Source: Streptomyces sp. NBC_01142 (GTDB lineage: Bacteria; Actinomycetota; Actinomycetes; Streptomycetales; Streptomycetaceae). From it: DNA of 64,000 bases. Where the stretch lies: NCBI RefSeq assembly GCF_026341125.1, contig NZ_JAPEOR010000001.1, positions 2,790,001 to 2,854,000 on the forward strand. The letters are read 5' to 3'. A program made the position numbers and the translations under genes. The notes beneath the pieces were generated by a model, which saw only the letters and a list, made by a program, of their open reading frames with translations, ran no database searches and was not told where the DNA came from. Positions 8,615-15,830 of the stretch are shown here, one piece after another (position 1 is the stretch's first letter; every line of letters starts with the position of its first letter).

Positions 8615-9450
8615 CCGCCCCGACCCAACGATCAGACGTCGCATGCGCCGACCGTGCCTACCGGGTCAGGGAACGCATCCTTCAGATGGGCGCGACCGAG
8701 CACGGGGCGCACATCGGCGGCAGCCTGTCGTGTACGGACGTACTCGTACACCTCTACACGGAGGTGCTGCGGCTGCGGCCGGCCGAACCCGAATGGCCGG
8801 ACCGTGACCGGTTCGTGCTCAGCAAGGGGCACGCCGCGCCTGCTCTCTACGCCGTGCTGGCAGAAGTCGGCATCATCGATCCGGACGAGCTGGAGACCTA
8901 CACCCAGCAGGGCAGCAGGCTCGCGGGACACCCGTTGCGCCGGCTGCCGGGGGTGGAGTTCCCCACGGGGTCACTGGGCCATGGCCTGTCCCTGGGCGCC
9001 GGCGTCGCGGTGGCGATGCGCCGACTCGGGCGTGACAGCCGGGCCTTCGTTCTCCTCGGTGACGGCGAACTGCAGGAGGGTTCGGTCTGGGAGGCGGCGA
9101 TGATGGCCTCCCAGTACCGGCTGGACAACCTGGTCGCGGTGGTGGACCGCAACGGTCTGCAGATCACCGGCGATACCGAGGACTGCATCGCGCTGGAGCC
9201 GCTGGCCGAGCGGTGGCGCAGCTTCGGCTGGAACGCCGTCGAGGTGGACGGGCACGATCACGCCGCCCTGCGAGCGGTCTTCGACGCACTGCCCGGCACA
9301 TCGGGCCGTCCGACGGTAGTGATCGCCAAAACCGTCAAGGGGCGCGGTGTCGCCCTGTTCGAAGGCAAGAAGAAGAGCCATTCCGTTCAGCTCACGCCGC
9401 GGCTGTACCAGCGTGCGAAGGCAGGCCTCAGAGCAGGTAGGCAGTCATGA
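8611..9450 (+). CDS. Transketolase, N-terminal (TPP-binding) subunit
   Basis: A 279-residue protein corresponding to the N-terminal half of transketolase, which binds the diphosphate of thiamine pyrophosphate. Visible motifs are HIGGSLSCTDVLVHLY, LSKGHAAPALYA, the GSLGHGLSLGAG loop, and the TPP motif GDGELQEGSVWEAAMMASQ ending near VVDRNGLQ. The pyrimidine-binding half is encoded by the next gene (4-bp overlap), so the active enzyme is a heteromer. Split transketolases occur in secondary metabolism. Here the enzyme is expected to transfer a two-carbon ketol unit to the carrier-bound semialdehyde produced by the LysY-type reductase. Confidence 0.92.
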   Translation: MTAPTQRSDVACADRAYRVRERILQMGATEHGAHIGGSLSCTDVLVHLYTEVLRLRPAEPEWPDRDRFVLSKGHAAPALYAVLAEVGIIDPDELETYTQQGSRLAGHPLRRLPGVEFPTGSLGHGLSLGAGVAVAMRRLGRDSRAFVLLGDGELQEGSVWEAAMMASQYRLDNLVAVVDRNGLQITGDTEDCIALEPLAERWRSFGWNAVEVDGHDHAALRAVFDALPGTSGRPTVVIAKTVKGRGVALFEGKKKSHSVQLTPRLYQRAKAGLRAGRQS

Positions 9451-10436
9451 ACGAACTGATCACCGACACCCCGGCGGCTCAGCAGGACTGGGCGGAGCGC
9501 TACGCGGTGCCCACCAGGGAGATGTACCGCCGCACACTGGTCGAGATGGCGCGGCTGGATCCCCGGATCTTCTGTGTCGACTCGGACATGGGCGGGCTGG
9601 AGGACCGGTTCGGGGAGCTGCTTCCGGACCAGTACGTCAACGTGGGCATTGCCGAGGCGAACCTGATGGGCGTGTCCGCCGGGCTGGCCCACTCCGGGCT
9701 GCTGCCCTACGCCAACACCATCTCCAGCTTCGCCGCGAGCAGGGCATGCGAGCAGGTGAAGATCGATGTGGCCGGCAACAACCTGCCTGTCCGCATCGTG
9801 GTGACGCATGCGGGGGTGTCCGCCGGGCACTACGGGCCGACGCACCACGCCGTCGAGGACATCGCGATCATCAGGACGCTGCCCAACATGACGATCGTCG
9901 TGCCGTGCGACGCCGCGGAGACCGAGGCCGCTGTTCACGCGACGGCCGATCTGCCGGGCCCGTTGTTCCTGCGGCTCGGCCGGGCGACGACACCGATGGT
10001 CAACACCGAACCGTACGAATTCCGGCTCGGCGAAGCCCGCCTGCTGCGGGACGGCGATGACGTCACCGTCGTCGCCACAGGGCCGTATCCCGTGGTGATG
10101 GCCCTGGAGGCCGCGGAACTCCTGGCGCAGCAGGGGTATTCCACGCGGGTGCTGAACATGCACACGGTCAAACCGCTCGATGTGGCGGCGCTCGGGCGCG
10201 CGGCCCGTCAGACCAGAGGGCTGGTCACCGTGGAAGACCATGTGCGGGTCGGCGGGCTGGGAGCAGCCGTCTGTGAGGCCGTCGCGGAGGACCACCCGTG
10301 CCCGGTCCGCCGCATCGGAGTGCCGGACGGGTACCTCGACTTCGTCGCCGACGAGCGAAACCTGCTGGAGCACGCGGGGGTGGGCCCCGAGCGGATCGCG
10401 GCTGCTGCCCTTGAGATTGCCCGGTCGCCGGGGTGA
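9447..10436 (+). CDS. Transketolase, C-terminal (pyrimidine-binding) subunit
   Basis: A 329-residue partner of the preceding gene: the pyrimidine-binding plus C-terminal domains of a transketolase or DXS-like enzyme. Visible features are FCVDSDMGGLEDRFGE, the catalytic-glutamate segment YVNVGIAEANLMGVSAGLAHSG, the THAGVSAGHYGPTHHAVEDIAI loop in the middle, and a transketolase C-terminal domain from about residue 200. The start ATG at 9447 overlaps the stop of the N-subunit. It ends 5 bp before the 3' end of an opposing GNAT gene, closing the first rightward operon. Confidence 0.92.
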   Translation: MNELITDTPAAQQDWAERYAVPTREMYRRTLVEMARLDPRIFCVDSDMGGLEDRFGELLPDQYVNVGIAEANLMGVSAGLAHSGLLPYANTISSFAASRACEQVKIDVAGNNLPVRIVVTHAGVSAGHYGPTHHAVEDIAIIRTLPNMTIVVPCDAAETEAAVHATADLPGPLFLRLGRATTPMVNTEPYEFRLGEARLLRDGDDVTVVATGPYPVVMALEAAELLAQQGYSTRVLNMHTVKPLDVAALGRAARQTRGLVTVEDHVRVGGLGAAVCEAVAEDHPCPVRRIGVPDGYLDFVADERNLLEHAGVGPERIAAAALEIARSPG

Positions 10437-10441
10437 CCCGG

Positions 10442-11296
10442 TCAGCTCGGCCGTACGGGCCGCTGTCGTACGGGCTGCTGTCGTACCGCGGTACTCCGCC
10501 ACCACGCCAGCAGCGCGGGATGGAGCAGCCTCGGTCCGCAGAAAGCGGCAATCCCGGTCGCGGGCCGGCCGAAGAACAGTTCGTCCCGGCCCACCTGATC
10601 CGCCTCCTCGGCCAGCGCGTCCCGGACCCGGGCGAGTTCGGCCGGCCCGGCGGCGGGCCAGAAGTCGGCACCCAGTGGCGTCCGGTGGCAACCCGCGTCC
10701 GGCACCCCTTCGCCGGAGATCAACCGCAGACGGCAGACGGTTCCCGTGGGCACCGCCAGCCAGTCGAGCAGCAGACCGGGTCTGGCGGGGGGAGCGTCGT
10801 GCGGGACGGGGGCGGGGGCCTCGCGGAGATCTCGCTCCATCCGCACCTCGGACAGCGGCTTGTCGCCGGCCGGGAAGTGTCGCACGGTGCGGTACCCGAC
10901 ACGTGCGTAGAACGCCGGATTGCCCCGTTCCACAACGGCGTCCAGAACCACCCGGGACGCGCCGGCGGCCAGGGCGTCGGCCTCCAGCCGGCGCAGCAGG
11001 CGGCGGGCGGTCCCGGAGTGCCGGGACGACGGCGAGACGGCCAGTCGCCGGACCTCCCAGCTGTCCGGCGCGTTCCGGACGGCCCGGACGGTGCCCACGA
11101 TCTCGCCCGACACCTGGGCAACCCAGAGCAGTTGCCCGGCGGACAGGTCGTGGAACAGCTCGGCGGAATCCGCCAGGGCGCCGTCCGCGGTCGGCAGGCC
11201 GGGCAGGAGATCCCCTGATGAATAGGCCGCCCGGATGATTTCTGAAACCGTCTCGGCCATTTCTCGGGAAACGGAACTTATGAGGTTCGCGTGCAT
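10442..11296 (-). CDS. GNAT-family N-acetyltransferase with C-terminal extension
   Basis: A leftward gene of up to 284 residues. The N-terminal 150 residues form a GNAT acetyltransferase: acetyl-CoA-binding block VRRLAVSPSSRHSGTARRLLRRLE and C-terminal motif ERGNPAFYARVGYRTV. The remaining 130 residues, including two GRPATG/ADFWPA-type segments, match no domain I recognise. The start is uncertain. ATG 11296 overlaps the divergent gene at 11291, while ATG 11260 would leave a gap. It is the only leftward gene in this part of the cluster. Self-resistance by acetylating the product or a reactive amine intermediate is plausible but unproven; it could also be a tailoring enzyme. Confidence 0.75.
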   Translation of the reverse strand: MHANLISSVSREMAETVSEIIRAAYSSGDLLPGLPTADGALADSAELFHDLSAGQLLWVAQVSGEIVGTVRAVRNAPDSWEVRRLAVSPSSRHSGTARRLLRRLEADALAAGASRVVLDAVVERGNPAFYARVGYRTVRHFPAGDKPLSEVRMERDLREAPAPVPHDAPPARPGLLLDWLAVPTGTVCRLRLISGEGVPDAGCHRTPLGADFWPAAGPAELARVRDALAEEADQVGRDELFFGRPATGIAAFCGPRLLHPALLAWWRSTAVRQQPVRQRPVRPS

Positions 11297-11878
11297 CCAC
11301 AAATGATAAGCACTGTCATTGACATTTCTGAAGCCTGTAACAATCTCGGTATCGGAAAGTCGGGGGCCGGTGAGGATTACGGCTTCAACATCTGGCGCAA
11401 CACTTTCCCGGCCGAGGACCTGCCCGCGCCGGGATCCACCGTGGCGGTGGACGGCGTCGATTTCGAGTTCCCGCCGCGCGAGACCGGAAAGGGCGACAAC
11501 ATCCGCTGCCGCGGGCAGCTGGTCGCACTGCCCGGTGGCCACTACGAGTGGATCTATCTGCTGGGCGCGGCCGAGCGGCGGACCGAGGACGAGGTGGAAC
11601 TCCACTACGCCGACGGTGCAGCACGCACCGAGTGGCTGCGGATGTCGGACTTCTGGCCCGAGACCGACTCCTGGTTCGGCGAGCCGGAGGCGTTCCGCGC
11701 CACCGGGCTGCGCTACCCCCGGCACACCCAGGCCGGGCACCGGCCGGTGATCTGGCAACAGCGCATCCCGGTGACCGTACCGGGGGCCCTGACCGCGCTG
11801 CGGCTGCCCGACAACCCGGCCATGCACGTGTTCGCACTCACCGCAGTGACGGATCCGGGGGTTCGTCATGCGCGTTGA
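11291..11878 (+). CDS. Stand-alone beta-sandwich (carbohydrate-binding-like) protein; candidate azabicycle-forming subunit
   Basis: A 195-residue protein. Its pattern (SEACNNLGIG..., VDGVDFEFPP, GDNIRCRGQLVALPGG, LHYADG, LPDNPAMHVFALT) resembles the galactose-binding-like beta-sandwich found at the ends of many actinobacterial glycoside hydrolases. Here it occurs alone, with no catalytic glycosidase. It shares a clear stretch with the 111-residue protein at 6975-7310. GTG 11291 has GAGG at 11282-11285; ATG 11303 is the alternative start. The 3' end overlaps the BtrH-like gene by 11 bp. With its smaller relative it may form the heteromer that closes the aziridine by sulfate elimination (Vzb10/11, AziU3/U2 type). 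That function is inferred from context. Confidence 0.6.
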   Translation: MHPQMISTVIDISEACNNLGIGKSGAGEDYGFNIWRNTFPAEDLPAPGSTVAVDGVDFEFPPRETGKGDNIRCRGQLVALPGGHYEWIYLLGAAERRTEDEVELHYADGAARTEWLRMSDFWPETDSWFGEPEAFRATGLRYPRHTQAGHRPVIWQQRIPVTVPGALTALRLPDNPAMHVFALTAVTDPGVRHAR

Positions 11879-12916
11879 ACTGAAGCCCGTCGAGTACTGG
11901 CGGCACGAACTCGGGCACTGCCTGCACACCACCGCAGGGGTGCTGCTGGCTCAGCGGGGCATGGACCCGGTGGCTGTACTCGGAGCCGCCTGGGGTTTTC
12001 ACTACCCCGGTGATCTGCGGCGGGAGGAGTACTACCTGCCGGGATACGCCGACTCGCTGTTCAGCGGTCTGGCGCCCCACCACGGGATCCGGTCGCGATG
12101 GCACCGGCCGGCCGACGCCGATCAGGGCTGGCTGCAGGTCCGGGCCGAGCTGGCCGCCGGGAACACGGTCGCGGTCGCCGCGGACAACTTCCATCTGCCC
12201 TTCCGGCCCGCGTACCGGGACGTGCACACCAACCACCTCCTCGTCGTCTACGGATTCGACGACGAAGCGGCAGAGGTGCTGGTGGCGGACCCGGTGCCGC
12301 CGGCCTTCCAGGGCGCCATCCCGCTGGACGAGTTCACCGCGGCCCGCGATTCCGGCAACCCGGTCACGCACGATCGCGACATGTTCTTCACCGCAAACCC
12401 GATCGGCAACCGGTGGCTGGAGCTCGAGGTGACCTCGCCGCAGCCCCGGTTCGAGCCGGATTTCGTCCGGCACGTACTCACCGAGAACCTGCGCGCGTTC
12501 ACCGATCCGGCAGATCCGGCCACATCGGGACTGCCCGGGCTGCGCACCTTCCTGGCCGGTTCGTGGGACCGGATCGAGACCATGCCCGAGGTGGTGGACG
12601 AGGTGTTCATCGTGGCAGGGCCCGTGCTGGCGGTGACCGGCCTGCACGCGGCATTTCTGGAACTGGCCGGACGGCGCTTCGCCGATGCCCGTCTGCTCGA
12701 ACTGTCCAGGCGGGTGGACGCGGTGGCGCACCACTGGTCGGCGCTGCGGATCGCGGTGGCCACGGCGCGCGCAGAGCGTGCCGCCGCCGTACCCGCGCTG
12801 CGCCGGCGGACCACCCGGCTGCTCTCGGAGTACGAACGCGTCCTCGAGGCGATGACCGTCCACCTGTCGGGGGTTTCCCCTACTGTCCGCGTGCCTGAGA
12901 TTTCGCGAGCCTCTAG
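11868..12916 (+). CDS. BtrH N-terminal domain-like protein, 3' end interrupted by IS1380-family element
   Basis: About 349 native residues. The first 190 resemble the BtrH_N domain of butirosin BtrH, a cysteine acyltransferase that moves an acyl group from a carrier protein to an amine. The segment ELGHCLHTTAGVLL contains the likely nucleophilic Cys, and NHLLVVYGFDDEAAEVLVADP a likely catalytic His/Asp. The IS joins at codon 350. Joining the flanks without the IS gives only Arg-Cys-stop (TGA at 14603-14605), so the gene lost essentially nothing. The same frame now runs through antisense IS sequence to a stop at 13995-13997, which would add about 359 foreign residues. A role in transferring the azabicyclic acid, or in release from the carrier protein, is inferred. 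Confidence 0.7.
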
Positions 12917-12933
12917 CCTCGCTGTTTCGGTTG
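12913..12933. repeat. Left target duplication (CTAG) and left inverted repeat of the IS
   Basis: CTAG at 12913-12916 is the target-site copy. Bases 12917-12933 are the left terminal repeat, matching the right end at 15 of 17 positions. Confidence 0.85.
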
Positions 12934-14594
12934 GGGGTGATGAGGCGTCGCTGATCGTCAGCTGTCGGGTGGGCGAGTGTTTTCTCTGCTCGGGCATGGC
13001 GGAGTCCCGGCGCGGGGGTCGGGTTCTCCGAGGTCTTTCGGGTCGTGGGCGGGCTGGGGGTTACCGGTCAGCCGGCGGGTCGGGGCAGTGCGGCGAGGCG
13101 ATGGAATGCCGTGGCGAGTTCGTCTCTCCAGGGCCAGGTCGCCGATATCCGCAAGCGCAGACGCCGACCGCCGCGGGTGAGGCGTGCGGCGACGTGCAGC
13201 AGCCGGTAGCGGAGCTTCTTCGGCTCGGCAGACGCGAGTTCACCGTCCAGCAGCAGGACGCGCATCCAGGCCAGCAGGTCGATCGCCGCAAGGCTGAGTT
13301 CGAGCCAGGCGGCATTGACGTTGAAGTCGCGGGAGGGGAAGCGGCCGAAGCCGGTGGTCTTGCCGCACCGGATGTGGTCCTCGACGCGTGCATGGCCGCG
13401 GTGACGGACCTCCAGGAACTGGGCGGATCCACCACCGGGGGAAGGGGTGTCGGTGAGGAACACCTGATGCCGCAGGCCCTCGTCCTGGTCGAACAGGGAC
13501 AACTGGGCTCCGGGGTGCGGCCGCTCCCGGCGCACGATGATGCGGGTGCCGGCCGGGTAGCCGTCCAGGTCGACCATGCCGGTCAGCTCGGCGACCTCGG
13601 CCCCGGCACGCAGTGTCCCGTCCTGGTCCAGGGCGGGATGCCAGAGACGGCTGGGCATGGCCCGGATAGCGCGTCGGACCGGCTCGGTGATGGCGTATCC
13701 GACCGAGAAGAAGGTACGGATTCCTCGTTTGCGCAGGTCGCGGACGTGGGCGAGGAAGGCTTTTGCGGATCCGGCGCCGTCGGTGCGGATGAGGAGGTCG
13801 GTGCCGTGCCGGTGGGCTTCGGGGATCTGCCCGAGCGCCTGGTCGAGCACCGTGATGTGGTCGCTCGCGGTGTTGGCGCCGGCATTCCCGGGCCGCAGCC
13901 GGCCGGACAGTGCCTCGCCGGTGTTGGCGAGGAAGCACAGCAGCGGGTGGAACCCGAAGCCGCCCTTGTAGGTGGGTGCGGCCTGCGCTTTCTCTGAGTG
14001 GCAGGCGATCAGCGTGGCATCGAGATCCAGGACCAGACCGGGCAGCAAGCGCCCCGCGGTGCGGACTGCGGGTATGCCCTCACCGTGTTCGGCGGCCTGC
14101 AGCCAGGCGACTTCCCGGGCCTGGGCGCGAGCAGAAGCCAGCGAGGCGAGGGCGGTCTCGTCGACGTCGGCGAGCAGCCGCCAGGCCGTCGGTGTCGAGG
14201 CGATCGGGCCGAACACCCCTACCTGGTCCCGTAGCACGGCCAGGTCCGCGATGGCCTCACCGCCGTCGGCGAGCATCACCGCCAGGTCGGTGGCGATCCG
14301 GCCGGGGTCATGTCCCGTCCCGCGCGGTCGAAGCGGCCTGAGCGCGGCGGAGTACGCGGCGGTCAACCCCGTGGCATCGGCGAGATCCGCCAGCAGCCGT
14401 GCCCCGGCATGACCGACCACCCCCGAACCATCGGCGCTGACATGGATCTTGGGACGCAACCCGATACCCTGCACGTAGAAAGTGCCCTCCGCCTGGACCG
14501 ACAGAACCCCTCAGCAAGGTTCATCGTCCCAGGTCAGGAAGGCACTTTCGCGTTTCCGCCGCAACAGCCGCCGTATTCAAGCGAAACGGCGAGG
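12917..14594 (-). mobile_element. IS1380-family insertion sequence, complete (1678 bp)
   Basis: The ends are imperfect inverted repeats: CCTCGCTGTTTCGGTTG at the left and, read inward, CCTCGCCGTTTCGCTTG at the right (15 of 17 match). They are flanked by a direct duplication of CTAG at 12913-12916 and 14595-14598. CC-starting repeats, a 4-bp target duplication and one long transposase gene fit the IS1380 family. The transposase frame is intact, and near-perfect ends plus an intact duplication point to a recent insertion. It separates the left biosynthetic operon from the LysW-LysY-LysZ-NRPS operon. Confidence 0.9.
13068..14474 (-). CDS. IS1380 family transposase
   Basis: A 468-residue DDE transposase of the IS1380/IS4-like group. 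It reads leftward from a GTG at 14474 inside the insertion element. Visible family features include LVLDLDATLIACHSEKAQAA followed by TYKGGFGFHPLLCFLANTGE around residues 165-205, TDGAGSAKAFL near 255 and RVEDHIRCGKTTGFGRFPSR near the C-terminus. No frameshift or stop interrupts it, so the element may still be active. Rightward frames inside this gene are shadows. Confidence 0.93.
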   Translation of the reverse strand: MQGIGLRPKIHVSADGSGVVGHAGARLLADLADATGLTAAYSAALRPLRPRGTGHDPGRIATDLAVMLADGGEAIADLAVLRDQVGVFGPIASTPTAWRLLADVDETALASLASARAQAREVAWLQAAEHGEGIPAVRTAGRLLPGLVLDLDATLIACHSEKAQAAPTYKGGFGFHPLLCFLANTGEALSGRLRPGNAGANTASDHITVLDQALGQIPEAHRHGTDLLIRTDGAGSAKAFLAHVRDLRKRGIRTFFSVGYAITEPVRRAIRAMPSRLWHPALDQDGTLRAGAEVAELTGMVDLDGYPAGTRIIVRRERPHPGAQLSLFDQDEGLRHQVFLTDTPSPGGGSAQFLEVRHRGHARVEDHIRCGKTTGFGRFPSRDFNVNAAWLELSLAAIDLLAWMRVLLLDGELASAEPKKLRYRLLHVAARLTRGGRRLRLRISATWPWRDELATAFHRLAALPRPAG

Positions 14595-14598
14595 CTAG
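14578..14598. repeat. Right inverted repeat of the IS and right target duplication (CTAG)
   Basis: Bases 14578-14594 are the right terminal repeat. CTAG at 14595-14598 repeats the bases at 12913-12916. Removing the IS and one CTAG restores a continuous frame ending at TGA 14603-14605, 29 bases before the LysW start. Confidence 0.85.
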
Positions 14599-14634
14599 GT
14601 GTTGAACGAATGACCTTCAGGCGGAGGTAGAAAA

Positions 14635-14802
14635 TTGATCGTGGCCTGTCCCGAATGTGTCGCGAACGTAGAATTCGCGGAAAAGCCCGAGCTCAACGAG
14701 ATCATCGAATGCGGTGACTGTGCTGGTGAACTCGAGGTCATTTCGGTCGACCCGCTGGTAGTCGCAGTGGCGCCGGAGGTCGAGGAGGACTGGGGCGAGT
14801 GA
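14635..14802 (+). CDS. LysW-like amino-group carrier protein (AmCP)
   Basis: A 55-residue carrier protein. Two zinc-binding pairs are visible, C5-P-E-C8 and C26-G-D-C29. The middle is acidic, and the C-terminus EDWGE is the hallmark of LysW, whose terminal Glu gamma-carboxylate receives the amino group of the substrate. The start is TTG 14635 with GGAGG at 14623-14627, and the stop overlaps the next gene (GTGA). The protein masks the amino group and serves as a handle for LysX, LysZ, LysY and LysK homologues, all encoded in this window. LysW proteins outside lysine/arginine synthesis mark secondary metabolism such as vazabitide and azinomycin. The IS lies only 40 bp upstream and may affect its expression. 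Confidence 0.93.
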   Translation: MIVACPECVANVEFAEKPELNEIIECGDCAGELEVISVDPLVVAVAPEVEEDWGE

Positions 14803-15821
14803 CCAGTGTGGGGATTGTGGGCGGGGCCGGTTATATCGGAGGCGAGCTGCTCCGGATCATCTCCGGGCACCCGGAGCTCGAGATCACCGCAGTCACTTCC
14901 TCCCGGCTGGCCGGTCGACGGGTGGACGGCAATCATCCGAACCTGCGCGGCAGGGTGGACCTCGCCTACATCTCCCCCGACCGGCTGCCCGAATGCGACG
15001 TACTGTTCCTGACGAGCTCATCGGTGGCCGACGTGGAGCAGCGAAGCTCACTCGTGGCCCGAGCCAAGATCGTCTACGACCTCAGCCCGGATCTGCGCCT
15101 CGCTGATCCCGATCGCTATCGCGAGCACTACGGCGAGCATCTTGCGCCGGAGTTGCTCGGCAAGGCGGTCATCGGCCTGCCGGAGCTGTACCGCGAGTCA
15201 TTGCGCACCGCCGACACGGTCAGCGTGCCCGGATGCATGGCCACGGCCGCCATCCTGGCCCTGCGCCCGCTTGCCGGCGCAGGACTGCTCGAGTCGCGCG
15301 TCACCGTGGACGGCCGGGTCGGCTCCAGCGGCTCGGGCGCCTCCGCGGGAGAGCTGAATCTGCATGCCGAGCGCAGTGGCGTGCTCCGGGTGTTCGCCCC
15401 GCTCAACCATCGGCACCAGGCCGAGATCTCCCAGTCGACCGGCCTGGATGTGCGGATGACGGCCACCGGGGTGGACGCCGTGCGCGGGGTGCAGGTGCTG
15501 TGCCGGGCAACGGTGAGCCGTGAGGTCACCGAGGCGGAAGTACGCGGCGCCTATCGCGCCAGCTACGCCGAGGAACCGTTCGTCCGGGTGATCACCCAGA
15601 AGCGCGGCAACTACCGGCTTCCGGAGCCGAAGATCCTTCTCGGCTCCAACTACTGCGACGTGGGGTTCGCACTGGACCCGGCCAGTGGTCAGATGCTGCT
15701 CATCGGCGCACTCGACAACCTGGTCAAGGGCGGTGCCGGCAACGCCGTGCAGAGCTTGAACATCCGGATGGGCTGGGACGAGTCGCTCGGACTCGAATTC
15801 CCCGGTCTGCATCCGGCGTAA
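14799..15821 (+). CDS. LysY/ArgC-type carrier protein-bound acyl phosphate reductase
   Basis: A 340-residue NADPH-dependent semialdehyde dehydrogenase of the ArgC/LysY family. It reduces the carrier-bound gamma- or delta-acyl phosphate to the aldehyde. The N-terminal Rossmann motif GIVGGAGYIGGELLRI, the catalytic C146 in VSVPGCMATAA and the HRHQAEI segment with the catalytic His are visible. GTG 14799 overlaps the carrier protein's stop. Placement directly after a LysW gene and before a kinase argues for carrier-bound rather than N-acetylated substrate. The semialdehyde is the expected acceptor for the split transketolase. Confidence 0.9.
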   Translation: MTSVGIVGGAGYIGGELLRIISGHPELEITAVTSSRLAGRRVDGNHPNLRGRVDLAYISPDRLPECDVLFLTSSSVADVEQRSSLVARAKIVYDLSPDLRLADPDRYREHYGEHLAPELLGKAVIGLPELYRESLRTADTVSVPGCMATAAILALRPLAGAGLLESRVTVDGRVGSSGSGASAGELNLHAERSGVLRVFAPLNHRHQAEISQSTGLDVRMTATGVDAVRGVQVLCRATVSREVTEAEVRGAYRASYAEEPFVRVITQKRGNYRLPEPKILLGSNYCDVGFALDPASGQMLLIGALDNLVKGGAGNAVQSLNIRMGWDESLGLEFPGLHPA

Positions 15822-15830
15822 GGGAGCCTG

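Noticed and set aside
12915..13997. Apparent 359-residue C-terminal part of the BtrH-like protein
   Set aside because: It is the antisense of the transposase gene inside the IS. The native gene ended two codons after the insertion point.
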